Under the pieces are notes generated by a model. It did no database searches. It saw only the letters and a list, made by a program, of their open reading frames with translations, and was not told the origin of the DNA. DNA of 64,000 bases from Aselliscus stoliczkanus (taxonomy: Eukaryota; Chordata; Mammalia; Chiroptera; Hipposideridae): contig CM066738.1 in assembly GCA_033961575.1 (NCBI GenBank), positions 89,291,478-89,355,477 on the forward strand. Reading direction: 5' to 3'. Below are positions 47,440-58,205 of this stretch, in pieces; the first letter of the stretch is position 1, and every line of letters starts with the position of its first letter. The position numbers and the translations under genes were made by a program.

Positions 47440-47835
47440 ATAAAGCTTTTTTTTTTAAAATTAGTGTCAGGAGTACAACGCAGTACAATACTTATACTTT
47501 TTACCCCTCAAAGTGACAACCCCCTGCCCCGATTCACCAACGCATTCCACCCCCATATCATACATATCTATTATTACAATTCCCTTGACTCCATTCCACA
47601 GTATACTCCACATCCCGTGACTATCTACATATTCAATTACAGTTGGCATACAATATTATACAACATCAACTTCAGGTGCATAGTACAGTGATCAAGCCTC
47701 TACCCCATCCATGAAATGGTCTCCCTAACAAGACATGTGACCATCTGACACCACGCAAAGTATTTACAGCATTATTAATTATATTCCCTGAACTGTCTTT
47801 GATATCCCTGTGGCAATATTGTAGTTACCTATTTA
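47440..47835 (-). mobile_element. L1 3' UTR fragment, 5'-truncated
   Basis: Antisense L1 3' UTR. T-rich end at about 47449-47456, then 'cccctcaaagtgacaac', 'ccacatcccgtgac', 'attcaattacagttgg', 'gtgatcaagcctctacccc', 'caagacatgtgaccatctgacacc', and 'attatattccctgaactgtc'. It is collinear throughout and is the reference for recognising the inversion in the copy at 5626. Confidence 0.8.
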
Positions 47836-49226
47836 TGCTAGACTTATTTTCAAAATGCTACCTTTACAAAGTCAAGTAAACTTTTTGTTTTCCAATATAA
47901 TTGAGTGAACAACTAATATTCCATTAGCTTCTTGATCTCTTTGTTGTTATGAATACATCAAAACATTTTAGCACTTATATGGAGCAATTTTAAAAATCAG
48001 TCTCAATGGAGAAAAATCACACTTCACTCTACTCTGCATTAACAATAATTATTATTGACAAAGAGAGATACCTCATATGTATTGGCAAAGCTGCTTAATT
48101 ATGAAATAGAAATAAGAATTTAATACAAATTAGAGTGGGTTGCTTGTCAATTTGATGAAAAAATTAACATCAAATTCCCTCTTTACCAATAAAAACGATC
48201 ATTCAAAAGAAGAAATGAAGCTGTCATTTTGCAATACAAAAGTATATATACAATAAAATGTAAACCAGCAAAACATGTGTCTTGCCCACATAATAGCAAA
48301 CTTCTAGATTTTTTTTAAGATTTGGGTGAGTGAGAGGATACCATATAAGGAATAAAATGCAAATATCTAAATTATTTGTAGTATATAGATATTTGAAAAA
48401 TATTAACAGTAATCCCAACCATTGATTTACTTGATGGACATCCTGAAAATCTACAGAATACATGAAAAACCTAAGTTCTTCGGGGTAAGGAATTTGTGGG
48501 TATGTCCAAGAAAAAAAACCAAAAAACAACCCCAAAAAACAAAAAAGACAAAAAAACTCAATAAGAGGCTGAAAGAACACAAATCAGTGATGTGAAGCAA
48601 AATACAAGACTTCCAGAGACCTAGGGATACGCAGAGAGAAATTTGATTGCATCAACCTCTGAAAGAAACTGCCCTCCCTCCTATAGGTGACATCCGGAAG
48701 TAATCCAGTTGTTTATTTCAGTTGACATGCAGAAGGCAGCAAATGAATCTCTTGAAACTTAGTGAGACTGAAGACAAAAGCAGAGTCACTCCATAGAGAT
48801 CCTTTTGACAAACCAGGAATAAAATGAAGAGGCCATGATGGCTGGCTAGACAGTTATATAACCAATTGGTTACCAGTGTCTATATGTAGTCTAACCATTT
48901 CATGGTTAATATAAGTGTAATATTTTATTTATTTCCTACTAATTAAACTTCCTAATATAATTTGTTGTAAGAGTGCTTGTCTAGTCTTTTAGCTGTTGCT
49001 AGCAAATACTGGGAAAGAGGAAATACATCTCCTGGCAAAAGTCCATGAGACTAATTACCCAAAGAAATTCATGTCACAAATACAGCTAATTGAGGTGTTA
49101 TCCACATAGGTGAAAACAAGTCCCTTAATTGGATTTTGTTCAATTTTCATTCAAAAGCTACCCCACCAGAAGGTTGAGTGGGCGTGCTCTAAGCAGATGT
49201 TTCCATTTAAGGTGGAGAAAGAATAT
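47836..49226. other. unassigned spacer
   Basis: About 1.4 kb with no named repeat. An A/C-rich run (aaaaaaccaaaaaacaacccc) lies near 48509-48550. The 118-codon frame at 48224-48580 overlaps this run on the opposite strand and is not credible. Confidence 0.45.
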
Positions 49227-49353
49227 TTGTTATATTCCATCTCTAACCCTGCTACCCACAGCACTAAATTCAGTGTTGGAACTATTATAGGGCTCAATAT
49301 AATTTGATAACAATCACAGACTGTTAAAGTGGGAATCAGTCTTAGATATTGTT
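49227..49353 (+). repeat. copy B of a diverged 125-bp direct repeat
   Basis: Starts ttgttatattccatctctaa and ends near ggaatcagtcttagatattg; pairs with 46984-47108, about 2.2 kb upstream, in the same orientation. The flanks of the two copies do not align, so the unit is bounded. Confidence 0.7.
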
Positions 49354-49939
49354 ATTCTAGAAGTTATATGCATGTTACTTTTCTACCACTCTATATAACA
49401 ATTTTTTATTTTAGATAGTGCATTAAAAATTTTCATAACTCCAGCAATAAACATCTCCTCTCTCATTTTTTTCTCTATCTCTCTAGAAGTTAGTCATAAA
49501 GATGAAATGATTTCATCTTTAACCTTAGTTGTGGCAATGACAATTTTATTTTCTCATTTATTTATCCTAGTTTCCTCCTCATGGATGGTGGGAAATTGTA
49601 GCATGGAGGAGAAAATAAATCTATATCAAATGCCTATTATAGACCAGATACTGGATTAGTTAACTTTCAAACAAAATCTAACCTAATTCACTGGATAATC
49701 TTACAATCTTGCAAGGTAACTTCTTTCTCCAAAACTTAAATACAAATTAAGTTCTATTAATTTAAACCAGAACTCTGAGAACATAAACTCTATGTTTTTA
49801 TTTATTCATTCATTTTTACTGTACCTGTTAACATATTTTACACTAACCTTGTCCAGGTCAGCCCTAAATAACGTGGATGTAAAACCTGTTAATAGCAATT
49901 TGAGGCATTGTAGGAAGGACCTGTGGTCCTAAGTCAAGT
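49354..49939. other. unassigned spacer
   Basis: Nothing firm. The phrase 'caaatgcctattatagaccagatactggattagttaactttc' (49628-49670) may be an L2/MIR-type trace. Confidence 0.4.
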
Positions 49940-50035
49940 ATTCATTTGTTTATATTTATTCAATCATAAAAAGATTTATTGAGCTCTAACTCTGAGCCAG
50001 GAACTAAACTACATGCTCAGAATTCAATTTTAAAC
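49940..50035 (-). repeat. L2 LINE tail
   Basis: 'tattcatttgtttatatttattc...gatttattgagctctaactctgagccaggaactaaactacatgctc' is the antisense L2 tail (tttattgagcacctactatgtgccaggcactg). Confidence 0.6.
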
Positions 50036-50042
50036 ATAAAAT

Positions 50043-50410
50043 TTTTATGGACTAAAGATTTGTGCCCCCTCCCAAATTCATATGCTGAAACCCTAATCCC
50101 CAATGGGATGGTATTTGTAGGTGAGGCCTTTGGAAGGTAATTAGGATTAGATTAGGTCATGTAGGTGGAGCCCCCATGATGGGATTAGTGCTTTTATAAT
50201 GAGATGACAAGAGGGGGCTCTCTCTCAGCCATGTGGGGATACAATGAGAAGGTGACTGCCTACAAACCAGGGAGGATGCTCTCACTAGAGGCCAAATGTG
50301 CCGGCATCTTGACCTTTCCAGGCTCCAGAACTGTAAGAAATAAACTTCTGTTGTCTAAGCCACCCCATCTATGGTATCTTGTATCGCAACCCAAACTCAG
50401 AAAGAGACTG
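50043..50410 (+). repeat. MLT1-class solo LTR (ERVL-MaLR)
   Basis: Collinear with an MLT1 LTR from end to end: 'ccctcccaaattcatatgctgaaaccctaatccccaatgggatggtattt', 'gtgaggcctttggaaggtaattagg', 'ggatacaatgagaaggtgactgcc', 'gccaaatgtgccggcatcttgacctttccaggctccagaactgtaagaaataaacttctgttgtctaagccacc'. The AATAAA (50339-50344) would be the LTR polyadenylation signal. It is a solo LTR; no gag/pol-like sequence adjoins. Confidence 0.85.
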
Positions 50411-50559
50411 TCCCTGCCCTTATGGAATTTTCCTGTTAAAGGTCTGAGAGTCCTTGTAGGAGCCTGTGAGTCCCTTTCATAGTTAAATCAATTTATGTTA
50501 TAAAGTCCTTTTGAAACACTTGATGTAATGCTTCTCTTGTCTGTGTAAAGTAGATATTG

Positions 50560-50705
50560 TGATTTCAAACCTCAGATAATGTATTTAGCCTCCTGTGTAA
50601 CAGATTTAAGTAGCATATCCATAGCTTGTATGCGGAAATGCTGGGATCAAAACCTGAGTCTGACTCCAGAGCCAATGCTCTATTCACTATACTGCAACAG
50701 ACCCT
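50560..50705 (-). repeat. MIR SINE
   Basis: Antisense MIR: 'gcggaaatgctgggatcaaaacctgagtctgactccagagccaatgctctattcactatactgc' matches the antisense 'gggattcgaacccaggtctgactccaaagcccatgctcttaaccactatgc' of the MIR 5' half. Confidence 0.7.
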
Positions 50706-50829
50706 TTTTTCTTTTTTTAAATGGAAATAATCCAACAGTCCATATTAAGCAATACATTAGATGTTACAGGAAGTATTTCCATTGATAAATTTTGGTCCTA
50801 AGAAAATGCTTTCTTCTCCAAATCACAAG

Positions 50830-50990
50830 AGCAGAATGCTAGGACTAGAAAGGATCCTAGAGATTATTTCAGCCTCAATTACTCAATGTACAGATGAAGG
50901 AATAGGAATGAAAACCCAGGTAAATTATGTGAATTATAGCTGGACCGTGAAAGACTCATTGGCCTCCTAATTGTGGCTGAGCCCTCATCC
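50830..50990 (-). repeat. possible MIR-type/old SINE trace
   Basis: 'agaaaggatcctagagattatttcagcctcaattactcaatgtacagatgaaggaataggaatg' resembles the 'gagattatctagtccaaccccctcattttacagatgaggaaactgagg' block of old mammalian SINEs. Confidence 0.45.
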
Positions 50991-51754
50991 CAGTACCATA
51001 TGAAGACTTTTTCCTAGCATTAGTATTCCTACTATTATATTGTGCTTTTACTGTGTTTAATGGAGTTGTATGATCAACTTTTATGTTCTAATAACCCAGA
51101 TCCATTTTCCAGAGTGCAAAATTTTGTTCTCATCTTTTTTTCTCTTCGTCAAAATGTCAAAGAAAGCACATATTGAACTATTTCATATCCTAAAATGTTA
51201 TTGCTCATATTTATGTTCTCTTGTTCCAGGAAGGCAAAAACACTATGAAATGATAACGAATCTGTTTGTAATGTATTCCACAGCTTTATGATGGCCTGAA
51301 ATGTGAGCTGGCTGATAGGCATATCCAACTAAACTCAGCATTTCCTCTGCTCTCTGTATTTGGACAGTTGGTCAATGCCTTCGCTCATCTGTAAATACGA
51401 TGCGGTCTGCTTTTACACAGCACAGTTTGTTTCAAAATCTACAAGGACACAAATCAATAACCCTGTCTACCATGTTTTTTAACACAAGATTTAAAAGGAA
51501 CTGAAGTGTGTTGGATGGATTTGCTTTATTACCGTCATAATTTGGTGTATTGCATATCACGTATTTATATAGATATATGTTGTCATTCCCCTTTTCCATA
51601 TTCTTATGACCACTGATAAACATTTTAGAAATACTACCATTCTCATTCACTTTTATTGCACTAGTTAAGGAGGGTATTAATATTTTTGTCACCGTAGAAA
51701 AGTCTTAACCCCAGTTACACTGTAGTGGCAAAAGTGAATAGCTAGACATATTCA
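50991..51754. other. unassigned spacer
   Basis: Nothing recognised in about 760 bp. Confidence 0.45.
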
Positions 51755-52000
51755 TGAAAAAGGCCTTTAAAGTCAGATGTTATGGATTCAAATTACAGCT
51801 TTATCACTTACAATTATTTGACTTTGGGCAAGTAACTTAGTCTTTCTCGACCTCAGTTTCATCATCTGAATAAATGGAGCTAATAACCTTATTTCTTAGG
51901 GTAGCTGTGAAGATTAAATGAGATAACCTGTATACTATTTTTGGCTCCATCTCTAGGACAGAGGACGCACTCAATATACATTAACTATAACCATGATGGT
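51755..52000 (+). repeat. MIR SINE, near full length
   Basis: The clearest MIR of the window: 'tttaaagtcagatgttatggattcaaattacagctttatcacttac', 'tttgactttgggcaagtaacttagtctttctcgacctcagtttcatcatctg', 'gtagctgtgaagattaaatgagataac', 'ggacgcactcaatatacattaac'. It includes core and L2-like 3' end. Confidence 0.85.
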
Positions 52001-53040
52001 GATGACAGTGATCATGACAAAGGTGAGGATTATGATTTCATTGCTTAGATTCCAAATGTCCAAGTCCATGTCACTGACAAACTACCTAGAAGAGGTTTCC
52101 TAGTGCATGTTAAGTGGCCTGTGGTAACAGATTCAAGTAGATTTCCGATGACCATGTAAGGTCATCAGCTATGAACACATCACATTTCCCAAGATGGCAT
52201 TACCAAGAGAACCCAAAGAAGCAAAAATTAAAGTGATGTATTTGGAAGAGTCACTATAGGGGTGGATTGTGGTATAGAATGTTAGTCTTTTACAAAATTA
52301 TATAGCTCCACTCTTTTCCTGACAGCAGGCCAAATGGGGAATATGCCAAGGAGGAGAGCCCCTGAACCATGGGAGGAGGCACACTGGATAGTGCCCAAGG
52401 CAAAGGTGGGGTTGGGGATGGACAGAGAAAATAATACTGGGCACAGCAAGTTATCGAAGGTATGGGCATGGCAGTGACGATGGAACCATGGCAGTTAGAC
52501 AATCACACGATATTAGAGTGACAAACAGCAGCAAGATGTGATCTGGCTCAGTACCACAGAACTCCACCTGAGGGAGTTCCCTGCTCACATTTTAAAGGGG
52601 TCAAGGTAGGAATCACTTGAGATGGGCAAATAGGGGTTGTCGGCTGAGGTCTGCATAAATTCATCAGTTTACTTAAGAATACTGTAGAGCTCCTTAGTTG
52701 TGGATCTGGTTTTAAAACCCATGTGTGATCCCTTACAATCTTGAACTTGTTTCACTAGATCACATGGGAAATGTTACGCCAGACTACTTAAGACCAAAAG
52801 TATTTTCATAAACATATAGGAGTTTACTAACATGATCCCCATAGATCTGACGATCTAACTTTCAACAAATTGTGCCAATTAGATCAAAAGGGAGTCATAT
52901 GGGAATTTCAAAAGTTATCTGTTTCAATGAAATTTTAAAAAGACATTAATATGTATCTACTGTTAGTCTCTTGGGAGTACACACATACTTGAATAATTCT
53001 TTGGATTCTTATGCCTTTCTAGGTCATCAGTTTAAGGTTT
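52001..53040. other. unassigned spacer
   Basis: About 1 kb with no named repeat. The part 52310-52460 is GC-moderate (caaggaggagagcccctgaaccatggg) but carries no recognisable gene. Confidence 0.45.
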
Positions 53041-53053
53041 AAAACCTCCTCTG

Positions 53054-53208
53054 GTGCTGGCCGAGTGGCTCAAGAGTGTGAGTTCCGCAAGCTTTGAGTA
53101 ACAGGGTTGCGGGTTCAATTTGCCGGCCTGAGCTGAGCTGCCACTGAGCTGCCAACAGGTGGCAAGATGGCTAAGCTAAAAAAATAAAAATAAAAAAATA
53201 AAATAAAT
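53054..53208 (+). mobile_element. second-type tRNA-derived SINE
   Basis: Head 'gtgctggccgagtggctcaag', internal 'acagggttgcgggttcaatttgcc' (B-box-like ggttcaatttg), then 'gagctgagctgccactgagctgccaacaggtggcaagatgg' and an A-rich tail with TAAAA units. Perfect 13-bp TSD AAAACCTCCTCTG at 53041-53053 and 53209-53221. Same family as 11653-11808. Confidence 0.92.
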
Positions 53209-53389
53209 AAAACCTCCTCTGTCTGTAAGTGTATCCGATGGCCCTGTTAATACCCACTATATAATCCATTATGAGTCAGAACACATGAAGCTTGTGTTCA
53301 AGGCCCACAGTGACTTCTGAGCTTACTCTGGATGAAAACCAGTGTCATTAGAAGAGCTCATCCCCTCCGTGAACAGATGCATATGCTCT

Positions 53390-53652
53390 CTCTGGTCTCT
53401 TCTTCATCACTCCCTTCTTATTAATGCTACTCTGATCCCTCAATTTTCCCAGCTTCGGGGCCTTGTACTTGTTCTTTTCCTTGCTTGTCAAGTTCTCTCT
53501 GCCCTAGGGAGCTACATAATAACTCCCTCACTTCCTGTAGGTCTTCCCTGGGCCCTTCAAACATTTCAATTCACCCAACCCTTCATATTACCTCTCCTTG
53601 CCTAATGTTCTTATTTTTCTTCATACTTAACCATATCTAATATGTGAACTAT

Positions 53653-53702
<50 letters not shown>

Positions 53703-53790
53703 ATGAAAGCAGGGTTTTCTTTTCCTATTTTGTTCAATGCTAGATCCTCAATAACCATAACGTTACCTAAATTTAATGAGTATATAAAAA
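53390..53790 (+). repeat. L2 LINE 3' end containing a (TA)n tract
   Basis: Sense L2: 'ctctgatccctcaattttcccagcttcggggccttgtacttgttcttttccttgcttg', 'tcaattcacccaacccttc', then a TA tract, then 'accatgaaagcagggttttcttttcctattttgttcaatgctagatcctcaataacc'. The TA expansion lies inside the L2 3' UTR. Confidence 0.6.
53656..53698. repeat. (TA)n microsatellite
   Basis: About 21 uninterrupted TA units; self-complementary and able to extrude as a cruciform. Confidence 0.97.
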
Positions 53791-54180
53791 ACAAGCCAAT
53801 ATGGGAATGAATTCCGGTCCCTTTATCATTAAATTTAAAATTGTATGACTTTCCTGCAAGAGAAGAATACAAAATAACTTTCAAACTACATAACAGAGGG
53901 TTGGAAAACCTTTCTGACATTAAATCCCTTTACAGTGACCTTTTGTTATTAAGCCAATTTAATTTCTATCAGTATCAGCACAAATACTTTTCCTACAAAA
54001 TGCTCTATTCAGTGGCTTTTAGAAGGATTTCCACATTTTTCACATTCACCCCATCATTTCCACTTTTCCTCCTCTTTTCTACTCCAAGTCCAGCTTCCTT
54101 GTAAGCCTGGCACAAACTCTTTCTTTTTTAGGAATAAGTGTTGTACTCCAGCTCAAACTTATCTCCCTCTACTGTTCATT
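53791..54180. other. unassigned spacer
   Basis: Nothing recognised in about 390 bp. The pyrimidine-rich end (54050-54080) has no named family. Confidence 0.4.
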
Positions 54181-54430
54181 TCTGGACCACCTAGAAGATA
54201 CACCACACATTAGATCATCTCACTTTATTCATCTGAGATATTTCTTCTAGCAGTGCCTTGTTCTGGATTACATTTTATTCATAGTTCACTATTATTTATC
54301 CCTTGCCTTAAATGCGAATTTATTGAAGTCTCATTGACGCTTTACAGTTTGTTGAAACCCCTTCATGCCTAACATGGTGTCATATATGGTACATGCTCAG
54401 GAAATAACTGTTGATAGATTCTCATGGTAT
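54181..54430 (+). repeat. possible L2-type 3' fragment
   Basis: 'ctagcagtgccttgttctggattacattttattcatagttcactattatttatccc' and 'cctaacatggtgtcatatatggtacatgctcaggaaataactgttgatag' have the order of an L2-like 3' UTR and tail, strongly diverged. Confidence 0.4.
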
Positions 54431-55265
54431 CTGTAGCAATGCAGTGCCTTTGGTTTAAAAGAGCATTTAAATACAATAGGATTGCTAAAATGGTGGAAAG
54501 TCAGATGGGAGTAATGAGAAGTTACAGCCTCTGCCCGCAAATCTGTCTCTGAAAAATAATTATCCAGTTTTCCCTCAATCTCATCAGAGTCTTCCTAAAG
54601 GAACTTGAGATAGGCATCTTCTGACAGCGTCACAGAATGAAGTGAGAAGCTTTCCCTTTAAGTCACAAAGGTAAACTTTTACTCTTTCCCAATTTACATA
54701 GCTATACTAAATCTAATCCCAATGTTTCATGAACCCCGGGAGCCAGGCTAACATATTGGGCAGAATCTCCGCTATTGCTTAGATATCACCTTTTAAAAGG
54801 ATACTTGAGTCCAGAGTCAGGCAGGGGCATAATCCTTCAGAAAAGCAAATGTAACAAGCTCATCAATAAGACCATATACAATTGGGTACTCACTCTCCTG
54901 AGCTGTTTATTTCTATTTTATATCTTACCTGTCAATTTGAAAGACATTTTTCCTCTTAAAATCCTATCTGCTTTTGAAGAAGTAAAGCTATATTCTAATG
55001 TGGCAACAACTGCTGTAAATTTTTGTTATTTACTCAAATCATACTGTCGTGTCTATTGTTTCTATTTTATTTTCAAGAATAAATTGCTTGAAGTGTGGTT
55101 TAGTGCATAAATATCCCACCACAAATTAAATGGTTGCCAAAAATATTTTGGGGAAACCGCACTGAAGCATAAACCAAAACACTGCATGTATTATCTATCA
55201 CTGAGCTTGCTCAAATCTCTAGCAATGCTAGCAAGTCAGGGGAGCCCTTATCCAGGCAGCGATCT

Positions 55266-55266
<1 letters not shown>
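54431..55266. other. unassigned spacer
   Basis: Nothing recognised. A 111-codon frame at 54775-55110 has no domain or supporting context. Confidence 0.45.

Positions 55267-55313
<47 letters not shown>
55267..55313. repeat. (TG)n microsatellite
   Basis: About 23 TG units, followed by an imperfect extension to about 55332. Confidence 0.97.
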
Positions 55314-55315
<2 letters not shown>

Positions 55316-56870
55316 ATGTATGCGTGTGTGCATTTCTATGTATATCTCAAGCCAGTTTGTAAAAGGAATGTTAGGGTTGAAGTTAATGAATGTTTAAAAG
55401 TGGACTAATGTAATCTGAAGGAGAAAAAATTTCCATGGTTGTGAATGTGCTGAGAGGTTAAGAAAAAGGAATTGCCACTGACCTTGTTAGTTTAATTAAG
55501 TGATTCCCAATTAAGATACTAACAGAATGTTGGCAGCTAATGATATGCAAACTAACATTGGCTGAAAGTGTATGTTATAATTCCTAATGATAATGATAAT
55601 GATGATGATGATGATGCCAGTGATGATTTATTACTATGGAGCAATGGATAGAAGAACAGAGCATTCTAAAATATATACATTTGATATTGTATGGAAGGAA
55701 AATAATCAGGCACTTATCCTTTGTGGAAGGCTGTGAGGTCACAGATGCACTTGGGGAGGGGAGTGATAAATGGAGAAACAGAAAAAGAAAACATGGAAGT
55801 AACATGCCTTCTATTAGAAAGCAACCTTGACAATGACGTTAACATTTATAGATTAAATATCCTATAAATTTTTTTATTAGTTGGCTCAGTAAATATTTAC
55901 TGTGTGCCTCTTGGATTAGCCAGTGGAGAAACAGAAATAAGTTGTGCTTATTCTTGTTTCCTTCTTGCTTCCATCCCAGCTCGGACTTGGCCAAACTGTG
56001 TCCTAGAATGGAGATACTCAAAAAGCAAGCCAGGCAAATTCAAAAATGATCAGTGTCGAAATAAATTCCAGAGGATTTTTGTCACTGTTCTCAAAAGATA
56101 TTTGCTTCACACAAGCCATTGGGTAAATCCTCCATTATCTCCTAAAGATAACTCATTTTCATGCATGTAGGGACACAGGTCACCATCTACGTGGTATGGT
56201 CTGCAGACCTTAAGACAGCCTGTGCCTACAGATTTTTCTCAAAGTTATGGCTCTTGAGTGTTCTCTTGCAGCATATACCTTTTCTATAAAGCAGTACTTT
56301 CTTCTAGGCTTTTTAAACCAGAACCTAGATATTTTCCAGTAGGGTTTTGAGATTTGGAGCAAACTACTTGTCATTTCTGCATTTCATCCTGGGCTCCCAA
56401 AAGCTGGCTGGGGTTTCTGGTGGAACAGAAAGACTTTTACTTTCACAAACAAATTTTATCTTCTTATTGATGGATGTGAAGTGTAACCCTTAATGGAAAA
56501 GGACAATTACTTTATTAAATACTTCAGTGAATCAGATGTGCCCCTGTCAATAAGAGGAACCTGATGATAAGGAGTAAAGTCAAGACCCAGAGCTGAGAGC
56601 ACCACCAAAAGCAGGGATAGGTTACCTTAGATTATCAGAAGCAATATGTACACCCCAAGGCCTGCAGGCATAGAGGACTGCATTGGCAGAGAAGGAGGAA
56701 TCCTGGTGCAGAGGACCTCGAGGACAAAGATGAGTAATCCAGCCACGGCCTACCATAATCTGACACCTATCCACTCACCCAGATCCTTCCATTTGCCAAA
56801 GTCTGACCTGAGCAACATCCAGAAGCTGTATTTTCATGGATAACCCCTTACCTATTCCTATGATACTGAT
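55314..56870. other. unassigned spacer with (GAT)n and an L2 trace
   Basis: A GAT/AATGAT run lies at about 55586-55617. An antisense L2-like tail (gctcagtaaatatttactgtgtgcctcttggattagcc) lies at about 55884-55922. Otherwise no named repeat or gene. Confidence 0.45.
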
Positions 56871-57234
56871 TGCCCTTAGCATTCACTTTTTTTTCACTTA
56901 CTTTTCAATATATGTATATTTTTAAATTTTCAATTACAGTTGACACACAATATTACATTGGTTCCAGGTGTGCAACATAGTCATTATACATTATATAAAA
57001 GAGATCACCCTGATAAATCTAGGACCCATCTGACACCATACATAGTTATTATAATATTATTGACTATATTCCTTATATTCCTTATACTATATTTACATCC
57101 CATGACAATTTTATAACTATCAATTTGAACTTCTTAATTCTTTCCCCTTGTTCACCCACCCTTCCAACTGCCCTAGCAACCATGAAAATGTTCTCTGTAT
57201 CTATGAGTTTGTTTATGTTTTGCTTTTTTATTTG

Positions 57235-57467
57235 TTTCCATTTTCATGAAATATCTTTTTCTATCCCTTTACTTTCAATCTGTGGATTTTCAAACTGAAG
57301 TGAATCTCTTGTGGGCAGCATATGTAAGGGTCTTGTTTTCTTATCCATTCAGCCACATTTTGTCTTTTGATTGGAGCATTTCATCCATTTGCATTGAAAG
57401 TAACTGTTGATAGATATGTAGTTACTGCCATTTTATTAATATTTGTAGTCTTTTTCTTTTTTTCTTC
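57235..57467 (-). pseudogene. L1 ORF2 N-terminal (endonuclease) stub
   Basis: Sense reading gives L1 ORF2 opening words: 'ctccaatcaaaagacaaaat' followed by 'gtggctgaatggataag', 'aaaacaagacccttac' and 'atgctgcccacaagagattc'. This is the endonuclease region around the W-I-K-x-Q-D-P ... C-x-Q-E-T segment in the protein family. The stub has in-frame stops (a TAG follows the 'aagtaaaggga' words) and a changed Q-E-T region (caagagattc). It stops where the 3' UTR begins. Confidence 0.75.
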
Positions 57468-58205
57468 TTAAAGAAGTCCCTTTAACATTTCTTGTAATAT
57501 TTGTTTCATGTTGATGAACTCCTTTAGCTTTTTCTTGTCTGGGAAGTTCTTTACCTGTCCTTCGATTCTAACTGAGAGCTTTGCTGGGTAGAGAAATCTT
57601 TGTTGTAGGTCCTTGCTTTTCATCACATTGAATATTTTGTGCCAACCCCTTTGCCTGCAAAGTTTCTGTTGAGAAATCAACTGAAAATCTTATGGGAGCT
57701 TCCTTGTAGGTAACTAACTGCTTTTCTCTTGTTACTTTTAAGAGTCTCCCTTTGTCTTTAACCTTCATTTTAATTATGATGTATCTTGGTGTGGGACTCT
57801 TTGGGTTCATCTTGTTTGGGACTCTCTGTGCTGCCTGGGCTTGTATGTCTATTTCCTTCACTAGATTAGGATGTTTTCCTTTATTATTTTTTCAAATGGG
57901 TTTTCAATCTCTTGCTCTCTCCTCCTCTGGTACCCACCCCTATGATGTGAATGTTGGTACGTTTGATGTTGTCCCAGAGGCCCTTTAACTATCCTCATTT
58001 TTTTTTCTTTTTTTTTTTCTTTTTGTTGTTCTGATTGGGTATTTTCCACTACCTTATCTTCTAAATCACTGATTTGATCCTCTGCTTCACCAAATCTGTT
58101 GATGCCTTCTAATATATTCTTTATTTCAATTGTTGTATTCTTTATTTCTGACTTTGTATTTCTGACTTTGTATGTTTCCTGTCTGTTTGTTGAGATTCTC
58201 ACCTA
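57468..58205 (-). pseudogene. L1 ORF1 remnant (RNA-binding protein)
   Basis: ORF1 makes the trimeric RNA chaperone of L1 ribonucleoproteins. On the minus strand three overlapping frames carry its parts in order. First is a helical region with NTTIEIKNILEGINRFGEAE and QISDLEDKV at 57861-58202. A shift follows within the poly-T stretches near 57998-58021 (a lysine-rich run). Next is the C-terminal domain with QRVPNKMNPKSPTPRYIIIK and EKQLVTYKEAPIRFSVDFST at 57568-57861. A last frame ends with YPAKLSVRIEGQVKNFPDKK at 57468-57680. At least two frameshifts separate these parts, so no intact protein is made. Confidence 0.88.

Noticed and set aside
48224..48580. 118-codon minus-strand frame
   Set aside because: Phenylalanine- and leucine-rich translation driven by A/C-rich low-complexity DNA on the other strand.
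50043..50410. A coding or regulatory role for the frame at 50204-50482
   Set aside because: Most of the frame lies in an MLT1-class LTR, a solo copy with no retroviral genes beside it.
54775..55110. 111-codon plus-strand frame
   Set aside because: AT-rich spacer, no domain, no sign of coding constraint.
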